Shown here: one piece after another, positions 51,287 through 61,710 of the stretch
How positions within the stretch are numbered: position 1 is the first letter of the stretch
Layout: the number at the start of each line of letters is the position of its first letter
Assembly (NCBI GenBank): GCA_016712635.1
Contig: JADJQS010000007.1
Location: 184,933 to 248,932, forward strand
Reading direction: 5' to 3'
Origin: Gammaproteobacteria bacterium
Lineage (GTDB): Bacteria; Pseudomonadota; Gammaproteobacteria; SZUA-140
Length of the DNA: 64,000 nt
Notes under the pieces: generated by a model
The model's database searches: none
What the model was told of the DNA's origin: nothing
What the model saw: only the letters and a program-made list of their open reading frames with translations
Program-made: the position numbers and the translations under genes

Positions 51287-51985
51287 ATGCCACGGACGGG
51301 CAGGGTCCTGTTGCCGCATTGTCCCCATCATATTGTCCAGCGCGGGCATAACCGCCGGCTGGTTTTTACCGCGCGGCGCGATTATGAGCGCTACCTCGAG
51401 ACGCTGGCGGAGTTCAAGCACTCCTTCGGCGTCAAGGTCTACGCCTGGTGCCTGATGAGCAACCATGTCCATCTGCTGCTCGGTCCGGGCGAGGACGCGG
51501 CGGCCATCGGCCGGCTGATGAAACGGCTCGCCGGACGCCAGACACGGTATTTCAATCACATCTATCAGCGCACCGGGACGCTGTGGGAAAGCCGCTACAA
51601 ATCGAGTCCGGTCGACAAGGATGAGTACCTGCTCGCCTGCGTGCGTTACATCGAGCTGAACCCGGTGCGGGCGCACATCGTGGCTGCGCCTGAAGATTAT
51701 CCCTGGTCCAGTTGCCGCCACCGGATGGGGGTGGAGCCTTGTCCGTGGCTGGATGACGACCCCTGTTATCTCGCCCTTGGCGCCTCGGTACAGCAACGCC
51801 GGATGAATTACTGGCAGTTTCTGCGCGCCGCCATCCCGCAGGACGAGTGGAGTGTCATTCGCACCGCCGTGCGGCGCAATCAACTGACGGGCGCGGCGGG
51901 CTTTCTCGCCAAGGCGGAGGAAATACTCGGGCGCCGGATCGGCGCGCGCGCACCCGGGCGGCCGATACAGTCCGAAACGAAATAG
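51287..51985 (+). CDS. REP-associated tyrosine transposase (RAYT, IS200/IS605-related)
   Basis: 232 residues from the ATG at 51287, preceded by AAGGAG 8 bases upstream; the ATG at 51269 has no such signal. 'PHHIVQRGHNRRLVFTARRD', the HUH motif in 'VYAWCLMSNHVHLLL' (HVH about residues 66-68), 'RTGTLWESRYKSSPVD' and 'YLLACVRYIELNPVRAHIV' with the catalytic Tyr region are all present. RAYTs nick and join REP sequences as single strands and are domesticated relatives of IS200 transposases. Family A inverted pairs bracket it on both sides, so family A is probably its cognate REP. Confidence 0.93.
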   Translation: MPRTGRVLLPHCPHHIVQRGHNRRLVFTARRDYERYLETLAEFKHSFGVKVYAWCLMSNHVHLLLGPGEDAAAIGRLMKRLAGRQTRYFNHIYQRTGTLWESRYKSSPVDKDEYLLACVRYIELNPVRAHIVAAPEDYPWSSCRHRMGVEPCPWLDDDPCYLALGASVQQRRMNYWQFLRAAIPQDEWSVIRTAVRRNQLTGAAGFLAKAEEILGRRIGARAPGRPIQSETK

Positions 51986-52018
51986 CACCTGCCGCGGTAT
52001 CGTGATGTCGGAGATATG

Positions 52019-52143
52019 ACGTTGGGGACAGATTTATTTACTGCGGGAGAACACGCTCCCGGATCCGCGCGCGAGTCTGAGTAAATAAATCTGTCCCCAA
52101 CGTCATTGGATTGACGGCCATGAAAAATAAATCTGTCCCGGAT
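52019..52143. repeat. Family A inverted heads downstream of the RAYT gene
   Basis: TGACGTTGGGGACAGATTTATTTA (52018), GTAAATAAATCTGTCCCCAACGTCA (52081-52105) and AAAAATAAATCTGTCCCGGATTT (52122-52145), each with arms given here in part. The last one forms the end of the Mut7-C gene. Confidence 0.9.
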
Positions 52144-52885
52144 TTTCAGAGGGGGTGTTTGCCGCGGCGATGAGTTCGCACAGGCGACGGTAGTGCATGC
52201 CCTTCCAGTACACCTTGCCGCAGGATCGGCATTGCCAGAATTCTTTGTAGGCGGCGCGGGTGCGCGGCTGCAGCCGGGGCAGGATCCCGGCCTTTGGGAC
52301 TGCCGCGATCATGCCGTTGCAATGCAGGCAGCGCGTGAACGGACGTTGCGCCTTCAGCAGGTCGAATCTTGTCAGTACCTCCAGCAGTTGCTCCCGCGGC
52401 TGCGTCGTACGCACGTAATATCCGTGCGTGATCTGCCTGCGCATGAGCAGGCGCCGATCCCGAGTCAGCAGGATGCGGCGCTCGCTGACGGAGATTTCGG
52501 CGAGCGTCGGGTCGTCGTAATCATTGCGGTGCAGCGTGTCAAAGCCGAGCAGACGCAGATAGGCGGCGAGGCGGCCGAGATGGACGTCGAGCACGAAGCG
52601 CGTCACGCGCAGCGGCACCGGGCGCAGGCGTGTCACCGGAGTGATGTCCAGGGCTTCGAACACCGGGTAGACGCTGATGCAGTCGCCGTCCCGTACCGGA
52701 CAGTCGAAGCCGACGGATTCTCCGTTCACCAGGATCAGGTCGACCTCGGGATGCGGTACGCCGAGCGATTCGATGGTGTCCTTGATCGAGGCCGGCTGTT
52801 TGAGGTGATGGAGAAAGGCGACCTTGCGCTGCACGGGCGGCAGGAAGTCGTTCAATTCCTCGTAGAACCGGATCCGGATGTCCAT
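52103..52885 (-). CDS. Mut7-C RNase domain protein with ThiS-like N-terminus
   Basis: 260 residues. 'IRIRFYEELNDFLPPVQRKVAF ... IESLGVPHPEVDLILVNGESVGFDCPVRDGDCISVYP' is a ubiquitin/ThiS-like fold; 'FVLDVHLGRLAAYLRLLGFDTLHRNDYDD' and 'LLTRDRRLLMR' form the PIN-like Mut7-C RNase with conserved Asp residues, and 'RCLHCNGMI ... FWQCRSCGKVYWKGMHYRRL' a zinc ribbon. Predicted RNase; target unknown. The final residues (NPGQIYFSWPSIQ) are repeat-encoded, so the original stop was probably displaced. Confidence 0.87.
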   Translation of the reverse strand: MDIRIRFYEELNDFLPPVQRKVAFLHHLKQPASIKDTIESLGVPHPEVDLILVNGESVGFDCPVRDGDCISVYPVFEALDITPVTRLRPVPLRVTRFVLDVHLGRLAAYLRLLGFDTLHRNDYDDPTLAEISVSERRILLTRDRRLLMRRQITHGYYVRTTQPREQLLEVLTRFDLLKAQRPFTRCLHCNGMIAAVPKAGILPRLQPRTRAAYKEFWQCRSCGKVYWKGMHYRRLCELIAAANTPSENPGQIYFSWPSIQ

Positions 52886-52949
52886 TCGCGCAGGTCCCTG
52901 TCCAGGCCAGTCTTGGGGGCGGATTGATCGCCACGCTCGTCCCCAGGTT

Positions 52950-52990
52950 AAAAAAATAAATCTGTCCCCGAATTAAATAAATCTGTTCCG
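52950..52990. repeat. Family A heads
   Basis: AAAAATAAATCTGTCCCCG and AATTAAATAAATCTGTTCCGG in tandem on the minus orientation; the second supplies the end of the pseudouridine synthase gene. Confidence 0.85.
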
Positions 52991-53734
52991 GAGGGCGGCA
53001 AGCTCCGCCGGGGTGAGGGGGCGTGTCTCGCCCTTGGCGAGGTCGCCGAGTTCGACCGGTCCGATACGCACGCGCACCAGGCGCAGCACCTGCGCGCCGA
53101 CGGCCTCGACCATGCGTCGGATCTGGCGGTTCAGGCCTTCGTGCAGGGTGATCTCCAGCCAGCAGGTCTTGCCGCCTGTGCGCAGCAGCTCGACCTGCGC
53201 GGGGCGGGTGGTCAGTCCGGGCTCGAGCTCGACGCCGCGGCGCAGACGGTCGATCTCCGCCGGCTGCAGCAGGCGATCGGCCTGTACGTGGTAGGTCTTG
53301 GGGACATGGCTTGCCGGATCGAGTATGTCGTGCGCCCACCGCGTGTCGTTGGTGAACAGCAGCAGGCCCTCGCTCGCCTTGTCGAGCCGGCCGACCGGCG
53401 CAAGACCGCGGTCATCGCCGTGCAGGCACTGATAGACCGTGGGCCGGTCCCGCTCGTCGCGCGCGGTGGTGACGAGGCCGCGCGGTTTGTTGAGCGCGAG
53501 ATAGCGTCGCGCTTGTGCGGCCAGCGGCCGGCCATCGAGCGCCAGCGTATCGCGGTCCATATCGATGCGCTGCTTCGGGTTGCGCGCGGGACGATCGTTG
53601 ACGGTGATGCGCCCCCCCTCGATCAGCGTGGTCGCCTCGGTACGTGTGGCAACGCCGAGCTTGGACAGCGCCCGTGCGAGGCTGACCCCGGGAACGGTGC
53701 CGCGCGAAGTTTGTCGGGAGGTGGGTCGTGTCAT
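52973..53734 (-). CDS. RsuA/RluB/E-type rRNA pseudouridine synthase
   Basis: 253 residues from the ATG at 53734. S4 domain 'SLARALSKLGVATRTEATTLIEGGRITVND', then catalytic Asp in 'VGRLDKASEGLLLFTND' and '[33 protein letters not shown]'. It could be RluB, RluE or RsuA; the rRNA site is not decided by the sequence alone. The last codons 'RNRFI' and the TAA come from the family A repeat. Confidence 0.85.
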   Translation of the reverse strand: MTRPTSRQTSRGTVPGVSLARALSKLGVATRTEATTLIEGGRITVNDRPARNPKQRIDMDRDTLALDGRPLAAQARRYLALNKPRGLVTTARDERDRPTVYQCLHGDDRGLAPVGRLDKASEGLLLFTNDTRWAHDILDPASHVPKTYHVQADRLLQPAEIDRLRRGVELEPGLTTRPAQVELLRTGGKTCWLEITLHEGLNRQIRRMVEAVGAQVLRLVRVRIGPVELGDLAKGETRPLTPAELAALRNRFI

Positions 53735-53796
53735 GCGGCTGGCTCCGATCCGGATAACCCGATCGGCCTGCTGGTATAGTAGTAGGAAAGTAATAT

Positions 53797-53852
53797 TGGG
53801 GACAGATTTATTTTTTCCACTACCCGGCTCCAGAAAAATAAATCTGTCCCGG
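53797..53852. repeat. Family A inverted pair
   Basis: GGGGACAGATTTATTTTTTC (53798) and AAAAATAAATCTGTCCCGG (53834-53853) face each other. The preceding GAAAGTAATATT recurs before the array at 54.88 kb. Confidence 0.88.
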
Positions 53853-53878
53853 AGTATTGGAGGATCGATGAGATTGCT

Positions 53879-54868
53879 GTGGCTGATACCGGCATGCCGT
53901 ACGGGAATACGATGGGACCGCTGCTCACGCTGAAACAACACGAGAGACTGCTCGAGGCGGCGCGCGCCGGTGCGCCGGCCGTGGAGTGTTCGCTCGATCT
54001 CGATCGTTCGACGACGCCGGTCAGGGTGAGCGCCGAGGGATGGATCTGGCAGGGCCGGATGTACCCGTATCTGGCGCGCTGCAAGGAACGGACAATTTAT
54101 TACTGGGACGGCGAGGCGTTCGCGCCGGCGTCCCGCTACACGGATGCCCTGATAAAGCTGGTGCCGACAGAGTGGGGGCCGCCGACCTTCGAGATCGACG
54201 GCATCAAGATGCTGCCCACGGCGCAGGTCTCGCCCTATGCCGATGCCGAACGCAAGGTCGCCTGGATCGAGCCGCGCGGCAAGGTCATACTGGACACCTG
54301 CGGCGGGCTCGGCTACTTCGCCGCCTGGTGCGTGCAGGGGCAGGCGAGGGAGGTGCGCTCCTATGAAAAGAGCCCCGACGTCCTCTGGCTGCGCGGCCTG
54401 AATCCCTGGTCGCCCGCGCAGGACGCCGTGCTGAACCTGATCCGGGCCGATGTTACCGCGGAGATCGCGGCGCTGCCCGCTGCGTCCTTCGATGCGATCC
54501 TGCACGATCCGCCGCGCTTCGGTATCGCCGGCGAGCTCTATTCACAGGTGTTCTATGATGAGCTGGCGCGCGTAATAAAGCGCGATGGCCGCTTGTTCCA
54601 CTACACCGGTTCGCCCAACAAGCTGACCAGCGGGCGCGACGTGCCGGCGGAGGTTGTGCGACGCCTGCGGCGTGCCGGATTCAGTACGGAAGTAAGCGGG
54701 GACGGCGTGCGGAAAGGAAAGGGGGAGGGAATTGAGATGGCCCGGAGGGGGGGGGGGGAAACGGGGGGGCACACCCAGGCGGGGGGAGGAGGAGGGCCGC
54801 GCCCCGCCCCCCCCGAAGCCCTTCGGGGGGGGGCCCGGCGTGCGATCCGGGTCCGATCTCCGCATTAG
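53879..54868 (+). CDS. SAM-dependent methyltransferase (spermidine-synthase-like), damaged C-terminus
   Basis: The core is a Rossmann methyltransferase: 'VAWIEPRGKVILDTCGGLGYFAAWCVQGQAREVRSYEKSPDVLWL' (motif I and the acidic strand), 'IRADVTAEIAALPAASFDAILHDPPRFG' and 'YDELARVIKRDGRLFHYTGSPNKL'. After 'AGFSTEVSGDGV' the frame enters an abnormal G-rich tract ('RRGGGETGGHTQAGGGGGPR'), so the true end is probably near 54715. The start is uncertain: the GTG at 53879 lies 15 bases from GGAGG, while an ATG at 53868 with good spacing is in another frame. Confidence 0.7.
   Translation: MADTGMPYGNTMGPLLTLKQHERLLEAARAGAPAVECSLDLDRSTTPVRVSAEGWIWQGRMYPYLARCKERTIYYWDGEAFAPASRYTDALIKLVPTEWGPPTFEIDGIKMLPTAQVSPYADAERKVAWIEPRGKVILDTCGGLGYFAAWCVQGQAREVRSYEKSPDVLWLRGLNPWSPAQDAVLNLIRADVTAEIAALPAASFDAILHDPPRFGIAGELYSQVFYDELARVIKRDGRLFHYTGSPNKLTSGRDVPAEVVRRLRRAGFSTEVSGDGVRKGKGEGIEMARRGGGETGGHTQAGGGGGPRPAPPEALRGGARRAIRVRSPH
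54733..54845. other. Poly-G/poly-C low-complexity tract
   Basis: Runs of 13 G, 7 G, 6 G and an arrangement of eight C, GAAG, CC, CTTC and eight or more G that would form a very stable hairpin. It is unlike anything else in the window and looks like an assembly or read artefact. Confidence 0.7.
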
Positions 54869-54872
54869 CACG

Positions 54873-55056
54873 AAAGTAATATTGGGGACAGATTTATTTT
54901 TCCATTTCTCGAGTATGGGCAGATTTTCAAATCTGTCCCCGAGCATGGAATAAATAAATCTGTCCCCGAATTGAACAGGAATGATGTGAATAATAAATCT
55001 GTCCCCAACGTCATTGAATTGGCTGGTGTGGAAAATAAATCTGTCCCGGATTTCGG
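54873..55056. repeat. Family A array (five units)
   Basis: GAAAGTAATATTGGGGACAG head (54873), a GGGCAGATTTTC/AAATCTGTCCCC unit (54917-54942), ATAAATAAATCTGTCCCCG (54950), AATAAATCTGTCCCCAACGT (54990) and AAAATAAATCTGTCCCGGAT (55032). Confidence 0.88.
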
Positions 55057-55058
55057 GC

Positions 55059-55135
55059 GGGGGGCCCCGCCCGCGCCCGCGCCGCCGCCGGGGGCGGGGG
55101 GGGGGGGCGCGGCTGCCAGATGTCGGGGGGGTGGC
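55059..55135. other. Second G/C low-complexity tract
   Basis: GGGGCCCC and GCCC/GCCG runs followed by a run of 13 G and another of 7 G, just after the family A array. It probably corrupts the upstream end of the next gene or its promoter. Confidence 0.65.
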
Positions 55136-55198
55136 GATCGACGGGGAAGCGGATCTTGATGGCGCCGCGCGTTCGGCGGAGGGCGCACGCGGGGTGTA

Positions 55199-55954
55199 AT
55201 GCCTGGCGTCTGGCGGCGGCACGCGGGTGTGCTCGCCGAGGCCGAGTTCGCGGGGCTGTATTTCCTGCTCTGGCAGGTCGCGCGCCACGGTACGGGGTTC
55301 GCGGCGCGCCGACGAAAGAGCGACCCGCGTCCCGACGCCGCGGCGTGTCTCGCCCTGCTGGCACGGCCGGCGGGGGAGGGGCTGCGCGAGGACCTGCTCG
55401 CGGTGTTCGAGCGCTACCAGTTCCGCGGCGTCATCGCCAATGTGCCGGCCGCGCTGGCGCAATGGCTGCGCGGCGCCTGGCCGCTGATGCTGCGCTTCGA
55501 CATCCCGCCGCCGCAGGAGGTGCTGCGCCTGCAGGCCGCCGGGATCCGGCCGGTGACGGCGCTGACTGCGCCGGCGCGCCTCTGCGGGCCGGTGCTGCAC
55601 AAGCCGGACGCCTTCGCCTTCTTCATCCACGACCTCGAACACGCGTGGAAGTTCTTCTTCTCGCCGGAGCTGCACGCCGGCCAGCGCGCCTTCTTCGCGC
55701 GGCTGGCGGCGGCCTGCGGGGACGGTGTGTTCGCGCCCTGTCTTGCCGAGGCGGAATTCACGGCCCGTTTCCAGTACCTGATGAGCGACATGAACACGCA
55801 CCCCGAGCACAGCCGCCAGTACCTGCGCGCGATCCTGGTCGAGTGGCACCTGCGCCGCGAGGGCAAGACGCCGGCGGAGGCGCTGAGCGCGGCGGCGGAG
55901 CGGGCGGTCGACGAGGTCATGCGCACGCTGCCGCGGGAGACTGCGTCCGCCTAG
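55199..55954 (+). CDS. Conserved hypothetical protein
   Basis: 251 residues. 'AEFAGLYFLLWQVARHGTGF', 'FERYQFRGVIANVPAALAQWLRGAWPLMLRFDIPPPQEVLRLQAAG', 'KPDAFAFFIHDLEHAWKFFFSPELHAGQRAFFARL' and 'FQYLMSDMNTHPEHSRQYLRAILVEWHLR' are the visible blocks; the repeated His/Glu/Asp residues (HDLEHAW) could bind metal. The ATG overlaps an upstream stop (TAATG), and upstream sequence is disturbed by the G tract, so residues may be missing at the start. Function unknown. Confidence 0.6.
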   Translation: MPGVWRRHAGVLAEAEFAGLYFLLWQVARHGTGFAARRRKSDPRPDAAACLALLARPAGEGLREDLLAVFERYQFRGVIANVPAALAQWLRGAWPLMLRFDIPPPQEVLRLQAAGIRPVTALTAPARLCGPVLHKPDAFAFFIHDLEHAWKFFFSPELHAGQRAFFARLAAACGDGVFAPCLAEAEFTARFQYLMSDMNTHPEHSRQYLRAILVEWHLRREGKTPAEALSAAAERAVDEVMRTLPRETASA

Positions 55955-56068
55955 GCCGCATGGGCGCCGGCGCGGCCCCGCGCGCGGCGATCTGGTACAA
56001 TACGCCCTCGCATCTCCCGCGGCCGTACCGGACCGCAGGCCACGGACGGTCCGCTGACAGGAACCCTC

Positions 56069-58063
<1,995 letters not shown>

Positions 58064-58105
58064 GGCGGGCGTCATGCCGCCCGCCGGTCGCGGGGCGGCG
58101 CCGCC

Positions 58106-58858
58106 TCAGCCGGCCCGGATGAAGTTGCCGGCCCAGGGCGGGACGGTCTTCCACATCACGTGCAGGCCGGCGGAAAACCCGCCGAGCTTGAAACCGTATC
58201 TGGCGGCCAGGACGGCCAGGCTCTGTTTGGAGAACAGGCTGATGTGGCCGTTGCGCGGCGAGGCATACCACCAGGTGATGCGCTGCCGCGGCGCGATGAA
58301 TCCGTCGGACAGCAGGGTGCTGACGATCAGCACGCCATCCTCCGCCAGCAGGTTCGTGATGTCGGCCATGAGCCGGTTCACGTCCGCGACATGTTCGAAG
58401 ATCTCGTAGGCGGTGATGAGGTTGAACCTGCCCGCTGTATCGAGCATGCTGTCGGGATTGGCATAGGGGTCGTACGCGGTGGAGTGCCAGCCCGCCTGCC
58501 GCAGCAGCGCGCTCAGTGCCCCGCTGCCGCTGCCGTAATCCAGGTGACGAATGGATGCGGCGGCGGCGCTGAACGTGCTGATCAGGCCGGTGGCGTTGCT
58601 GGAGGGGCGTTTCTCGACGTAGTCGGGATCCACCCGGATGTATTCCTCGTTGTAGATCCGCTCGCGGAAATCCTCGGGGCGCCAGTGCAGGAATTCCGGG
58701 GCGTAGCAATAGCCGCATCTGCCGCAGAGATAGTAATAGATCGAAATGCCGCTGAGCGGGAGGTGCGTCCCCCACGACTCGGCGCAGGACTTGTTGAAAT
58801 CGACGACGTCGAGCGGCGCGCAGTGCGATCCGCAGACCGGGCAGGGCAGGGCGTTCAT
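58106..58858 (-). CDS. Class I SAM methyltransferase with N-terminal zinc ribbon
   Basis: 250 residues. 'CPVCGSHCAPL ... YYYLCGRCGYCYAPEF' is a zinc ribbon; 'IRHLDYGSGSGALSALLRQAGWHSTAYDPYA' is motif I, followed by 'FNLITAYEIFEHVADVNRLMADITNLLAEDGVLIVSTLLSDGF' and 'HISLFSKQSLAVLAARYGFKL', as in Methyltransf_23 proteins. Such enzymes often act on sugars or lipids of the envelope; the substrate is unknown. It is convergent with deaD. Confidence 0.85.
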   Translation of the reverse strand: MNALPCPVCGSHCAPLDVVDFNKSCAESWGTHLPLSGISIYYYLCGRCGYCYAPEFLHWRPEDFRERIYNEEYIRVDPDYVEKRPSSNATGLISTFSAAAASIRHLDYGSGSGALSALLRQAGWHSTAYDPYANPDSMLDTAGRFNLITAYEIFEHVADVNRLMADITNLLAEDGVLIVSTLLSDGFIAPRQRITWWYASPRNGHISLFSKQSLAVLAARYGFKLGGFSAGLHVMWKTVPPWAGNFIRAG

Positions 58859-58916
58859 GGGTGTCGTTGGTGGTGTGATTTCGCGTCGCGGTTACGTTGC
58901 CTATCGGGGCCGGGGA

Positions 58917-58942
58917 TGGGGACAGATTTAAAATCTGTCCCC
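58917..58942. repeat. Family A palindrome
   Basis: GGGGACAGATTTT/AAAATCTGTCCCC type unit (GGGGACAGATTTAAAATCTG then TCCCC). Confidence 0.9.
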
Positions 58943-58963
58943 TATATGATCACTAAGATCACT

Positions 58964-59996
58964 TCACGCCGCCTTATCCTGCTCCATCGCCGGTTTGTAC
59001 TGGCCGCGGCTGGCGGCGCCGTTGCACCTGGCGCGATGCAGGAACAGCCGGCGCGCGGCCTCGACGTTCGCGGCCTTGCCGGCCCATTTGTCCATCGCCG
59101 GGTTCTGCAGCGCGCGCGCGTAGGAGAAGGTGACGCGCCACGGCAGGCGCAGGTCGCGGCCGAGGACATTCATCGCGTTCAGGTTCTGCGTCGCCTGCTC
59201 GTCGCCCTGGCCGCCGGACAGGAAGGCGATGCCGGGCACCGCGGCCGGCACCGTGCTGCGCAGGCAGCGCAGCGTCCACTCGGCGACCTGCTCGGGACTG
59301 GACTGCTGCGGGCACTTCTTGCCGGCGATCACCATGCTGGGCTTCAGGATCATCCCCTCGAACAGCACGCCCTGGCGGTAGAGCTCGTCGAACACGATGC
59401 GCTGTGTCTCCAGCGTGACCTCGTAGCTGCGCTCGAGGGTGTGGTCGCCGTCGATCAGCACCTCCGGTTCGACGATCGGCACCATCGAGGCCTCCTGGCA
59501 CAGGGCCGCGTAGCGCGCCAGCGCATGCGCGTTGGCCTCGATGCAGGCGCGGCTCGGGATGCCGCCGCCGATGGTGATGACCGCGCGCCACTTGCAGAAG
59601 CGCGCCGAGGGAGTAGTACTCGGCGAGGCGTTCGCGCAGGCCGTCGAGGCCTTCGGTGACTTTCTCGTTGGGACGCCCGGCGAGGTCCTTGGCCCCGGTG
59701 TCGACCTTGATGCCGGGGATGACGCCCTGGCGTTCCGCCAGTTTGGGAAACGGCGTGCCGTCGCCCGCCTTCTGGCGGATGGTCTCGTCGTATAGGATCG
59801 CGCCGCTGATGTAGTCGCCGATGCCCTTCGCGCCGAGCAGCAGTTCGCGATACGAGATGCGATTCGCCTCGGTGTTGTCCACGCCGACGGCCTGCAGCCG
59901 CTTGCCGCAGGTCGGGGTGCTCTCGTCCATCGCCAGCAGGCCCTTGCCGTCCGCCACCATCGCCTGCGCCGTCTTTTCCAACTCTTGTCTGTTCAT
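58964..59996 (-). CDS. fba: Class I fructose-bisphosphate aldolase (frameshifted)
   Basis: The first frame from 59996 ('MNRQELEKTAQAMVADGKGLLAMDESTPTCGKRLQ ... EANRISYRELLL') ends sensibly at 'AEYYSLGA' and breaks near 59603-59609, where GC is missing from a GCGCGC run ('LGARFCKWRAVITIGGG' expected). The second frame continues 'MVPIVEPEVLIDGDHTLERS', 'MILKPSMVIAGKKC' with the Schiff-base Lys region, and 'IAFLSGGQGDEQATQNLNAMN' to the stop at 58964. It cleaves fructose 1,6-bisphosphate in glycolysis or gluconeogenesis. GGGAGGTGACGTT precedes the ATG. Confidence 0.87.
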
Positions 59997-60156
59997 AACG
60001 TCACCTCCCTGAAAGGATGTATCGTTCGCCCCGAGCCGGTCGGATCAGATCCCGGCGTCTATTATTGGCGAGAAGGCGGGGGGCGGGCCACCGTTTTCTG
60101 GCCGGCGCGTCGCGGGTGCGAAAATCCCATGGTCAAGCACGGGCTTACGGTTTAGG

Positions 60157-60582
60157 ATGGAACCCATGAACGATCCGATGCTGCCGGCGACGACGCGAAC
60201 GACGGAAGGACTCGTCGCCCTGACCTATGTGATCTACGGCCTGCATGCCTTCAGCGCCTTCAACGGCCTGCTGAGCCCGGCCTTTGTCGTGACCGCCTTC
60301 CTGACCGGCTGGCCGTCCATCATCGCCGTGGTCATCAACTACCTGAAGCGCGCCGACGTGCGCGGCACCTACCTCGAATCGCATTTCCGCTGGCAGATCC
60401 GCACCTTCTGGCACGCCGCGCTGTGGGTTCTGTTTGCGCTGCTGCTCGCGCTGACGTTCATCGGTATCCCGCTCGCGATCGTGATCGCGTGGTGTGCCGG
60501 TCTGTGGGTGCTGTACCGCATCGTACGCGGCTGGTTGCGCCTGATGGACCGGCAGCCGATGCCGCTGCCGGCGGCGACTTGA
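60157..60582 (+). CDS. DUF4870-type small membrane protein
   Basis: 141 residues (or 138 from the ATG at 60166, which is better spaced from AGGA). Three membrane segments: 'LVALTYVIYGLHAFSAFNGLLSPAFVVTAFLTGWPSIIAVVINYLKR' region, 'FWHAALWVLFALLLALTFIGIPLAIVI' and 'CAGLWVLYRIVRGWLRLMDRQPMP'. The charged loop 'RADVRGTYLESHFRWQIRTFW' is typical of this group. Function unknown. Confidence 0.8.
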   Translation: MEPMNDPMLPATTRTTEGLVALTYVIYGLHAFSAFNGLLSPAFVVTAFLTGWPSIIAVVINYLKRADVRGTYLESHFRWQIRTFWHAALWVLFALLLALTFIGIPLAIVIAWCAGLWVLYRIVRGWLRLMDRQPMPLPAAT

Positions 60583-60650
60583 AAACGTGGGGCCTGTCCC
60601 CGATAGTGGATACCGGTTGTCCTGTGTGCAAGCGGCGGGGGTGGTGATCG

Positions 60651-60956
60651 ATGGGGCGATTATGGGAACGGTTAGGGACGCTGGCGGTGATCGCCGGTAT
60701 CTGCGGATTCGTGGCGTTCGCGCCGCCCGCGTCCGCGGCCGAGCCGGCGCGCGGCCAAGCCTTGTACGAGAATCATTGCAAGTTCTGCCATGAAAGCTGG
60801 GTGCACGAGCGCGACGGCCGCCGCATCGACTCGCTGGCGGAGCTGCGCCAGCGCGTGGCGGCGTGGAGCGCGCACTCCGGGCTGGACTGGGGCGACCAGG
60901 AGATTGACGACGTGACCGGTTACCTGAGTCAGAATTTTTATCGCATCAAGGAATGA
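60651..60956 (+). CDS. Small monohaem c-type cytochrome
   Basis: 101 residues. Signal peptide ending 'PASAAEPARG', then 'ALYENHCKFCHESWVHERDGRRID' with CKFCH as haem motif and 'LDWGDQEIDDVTGYLSQNFYRIKE' as the C-terminal helix. There is no distal Met in the usual place, so the sixth ligand is open. Periplasmic electron carrier; partner unknown. Confidence 0.85.
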   Translation: MGRLWERLGTLAVIAGICGFVAFAPPASAAEPARGQALYENHCKFCHESWVHERDGRRIDSLAELRQRVAAWSAHSGLDWGDQEIDDVTGYLSQNFYRIKE

Positions 60957-61085
60957 CGATCCGTAGGCAGGGCCACTAGGGCGGGCCACATTTCGGCATC
61001 GCGCGCCTCGCCGGCATCAGCCGGCGGCGCGCACTGTTTACCGGCCTGCCCGGTAATCGCCAAACTACGACAGGGGAAGGTGAAT

Positions 61086-61697
61086 ATGCAAGGCATGTAC
61101 GAGAGGTTTGCACGCCGCTACGCGGGCGTGGCGCTGGCCGTGATGGCGCTGCTGGGGCTCAGCGCCTGTGGCATCAACAACATCCCCGCCTACGACGAGC
61201 AGGTGAAGGCGACCTGGAGCGATGTGCTGAACCAGTACCAGCGCCGCGCCGACCTGGTGCCCAACCTGGTCAGCACGGTGAAGGGTTTCGCGGCGCAGGA
61301 GGAGCGGGTGCTGACCGAGGTGGTGGAGGCGCGCGCGAAGGTGTCGCAGATGCAGCTGCCGCCGGACGTGCTGACCAATCCGGAGGCGTTCAAGACCTTC
61401 CAGGCCTCGCAGGACCAGCTGACCTCGGCGCTGTCGCGCCTGCTGGTGGTGGTCGAGCGTTATCCCGACCTGAAGTCGAACGAGAATTTCCTGACGCTGC
61501 AGTCGCAGCTCGAGGGAACGGAGAACCGCATCGCGGTGGCGCGGCGCGACTACATCGCGGCGGTGCAGCGCTACAATACCGAGCTGCGGACATTCCCGGG
61601 GCGCATCTGGAAGGCGATACTGTACTCCGATTCGCAGGTGATGGAGAACTTCGCCGCCGCGCCCGGCGTCGAGCAGGCGCCCGAGGTTAAGTTCTGA
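61086..61697 (+). CDS. lemA: LemA family protein
   Basis: 203 residues from the ATG at 61086 (AGGGGAAGGT upstream; GTG 61080 is possible). A lipobox-like 'MALLGLSACGINN' is followed by 'IPAYDEQVKATWSDVLNQYQRRADLVPNLVSTVKGFAAQE' and 'LKSNENFLTLQSQLEGTENRIAVARRDYIAAVQRYNTELRTFP', the complete LemA pattern. LemA is a membrane-anchored helical protein; it is commonly followed by TPM genes, as here, with 13 bases between. Confidence 0.92.
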   Translation: MQGMYERFARRYAGVALAVMALLGLSACGINNIPAYDEQVKATWSDVLNQYQRRADLVPNLVSTVKGFAAQEERVLTEVVEARAKVSQMQLPPDVLTNPEAFKTFQASQDQLTSALSRLLVVVERYPDLKSNENFLTLQSQLEGTENRIAVARRDYIAAVQRYNTELRTFPGRIWKAILYSDSQVMENFAAAPGVEQAPEVKF

Positions 61698-61710
61698 TCC
61701 GCTGACGCGC

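Noticed and set aside
54542..55849. 435-residue minus-strand frame across the repeat array
   Set aside because: It translates family A repeats and poly-G tracts and overlaps two better-supported genes.
58160..59659. 499-residue plus-strand frame over a methyltransferase and aldolase
   Set aside because: Spans two unrelated minus-strand genes and a repeat; no recognisable domain.
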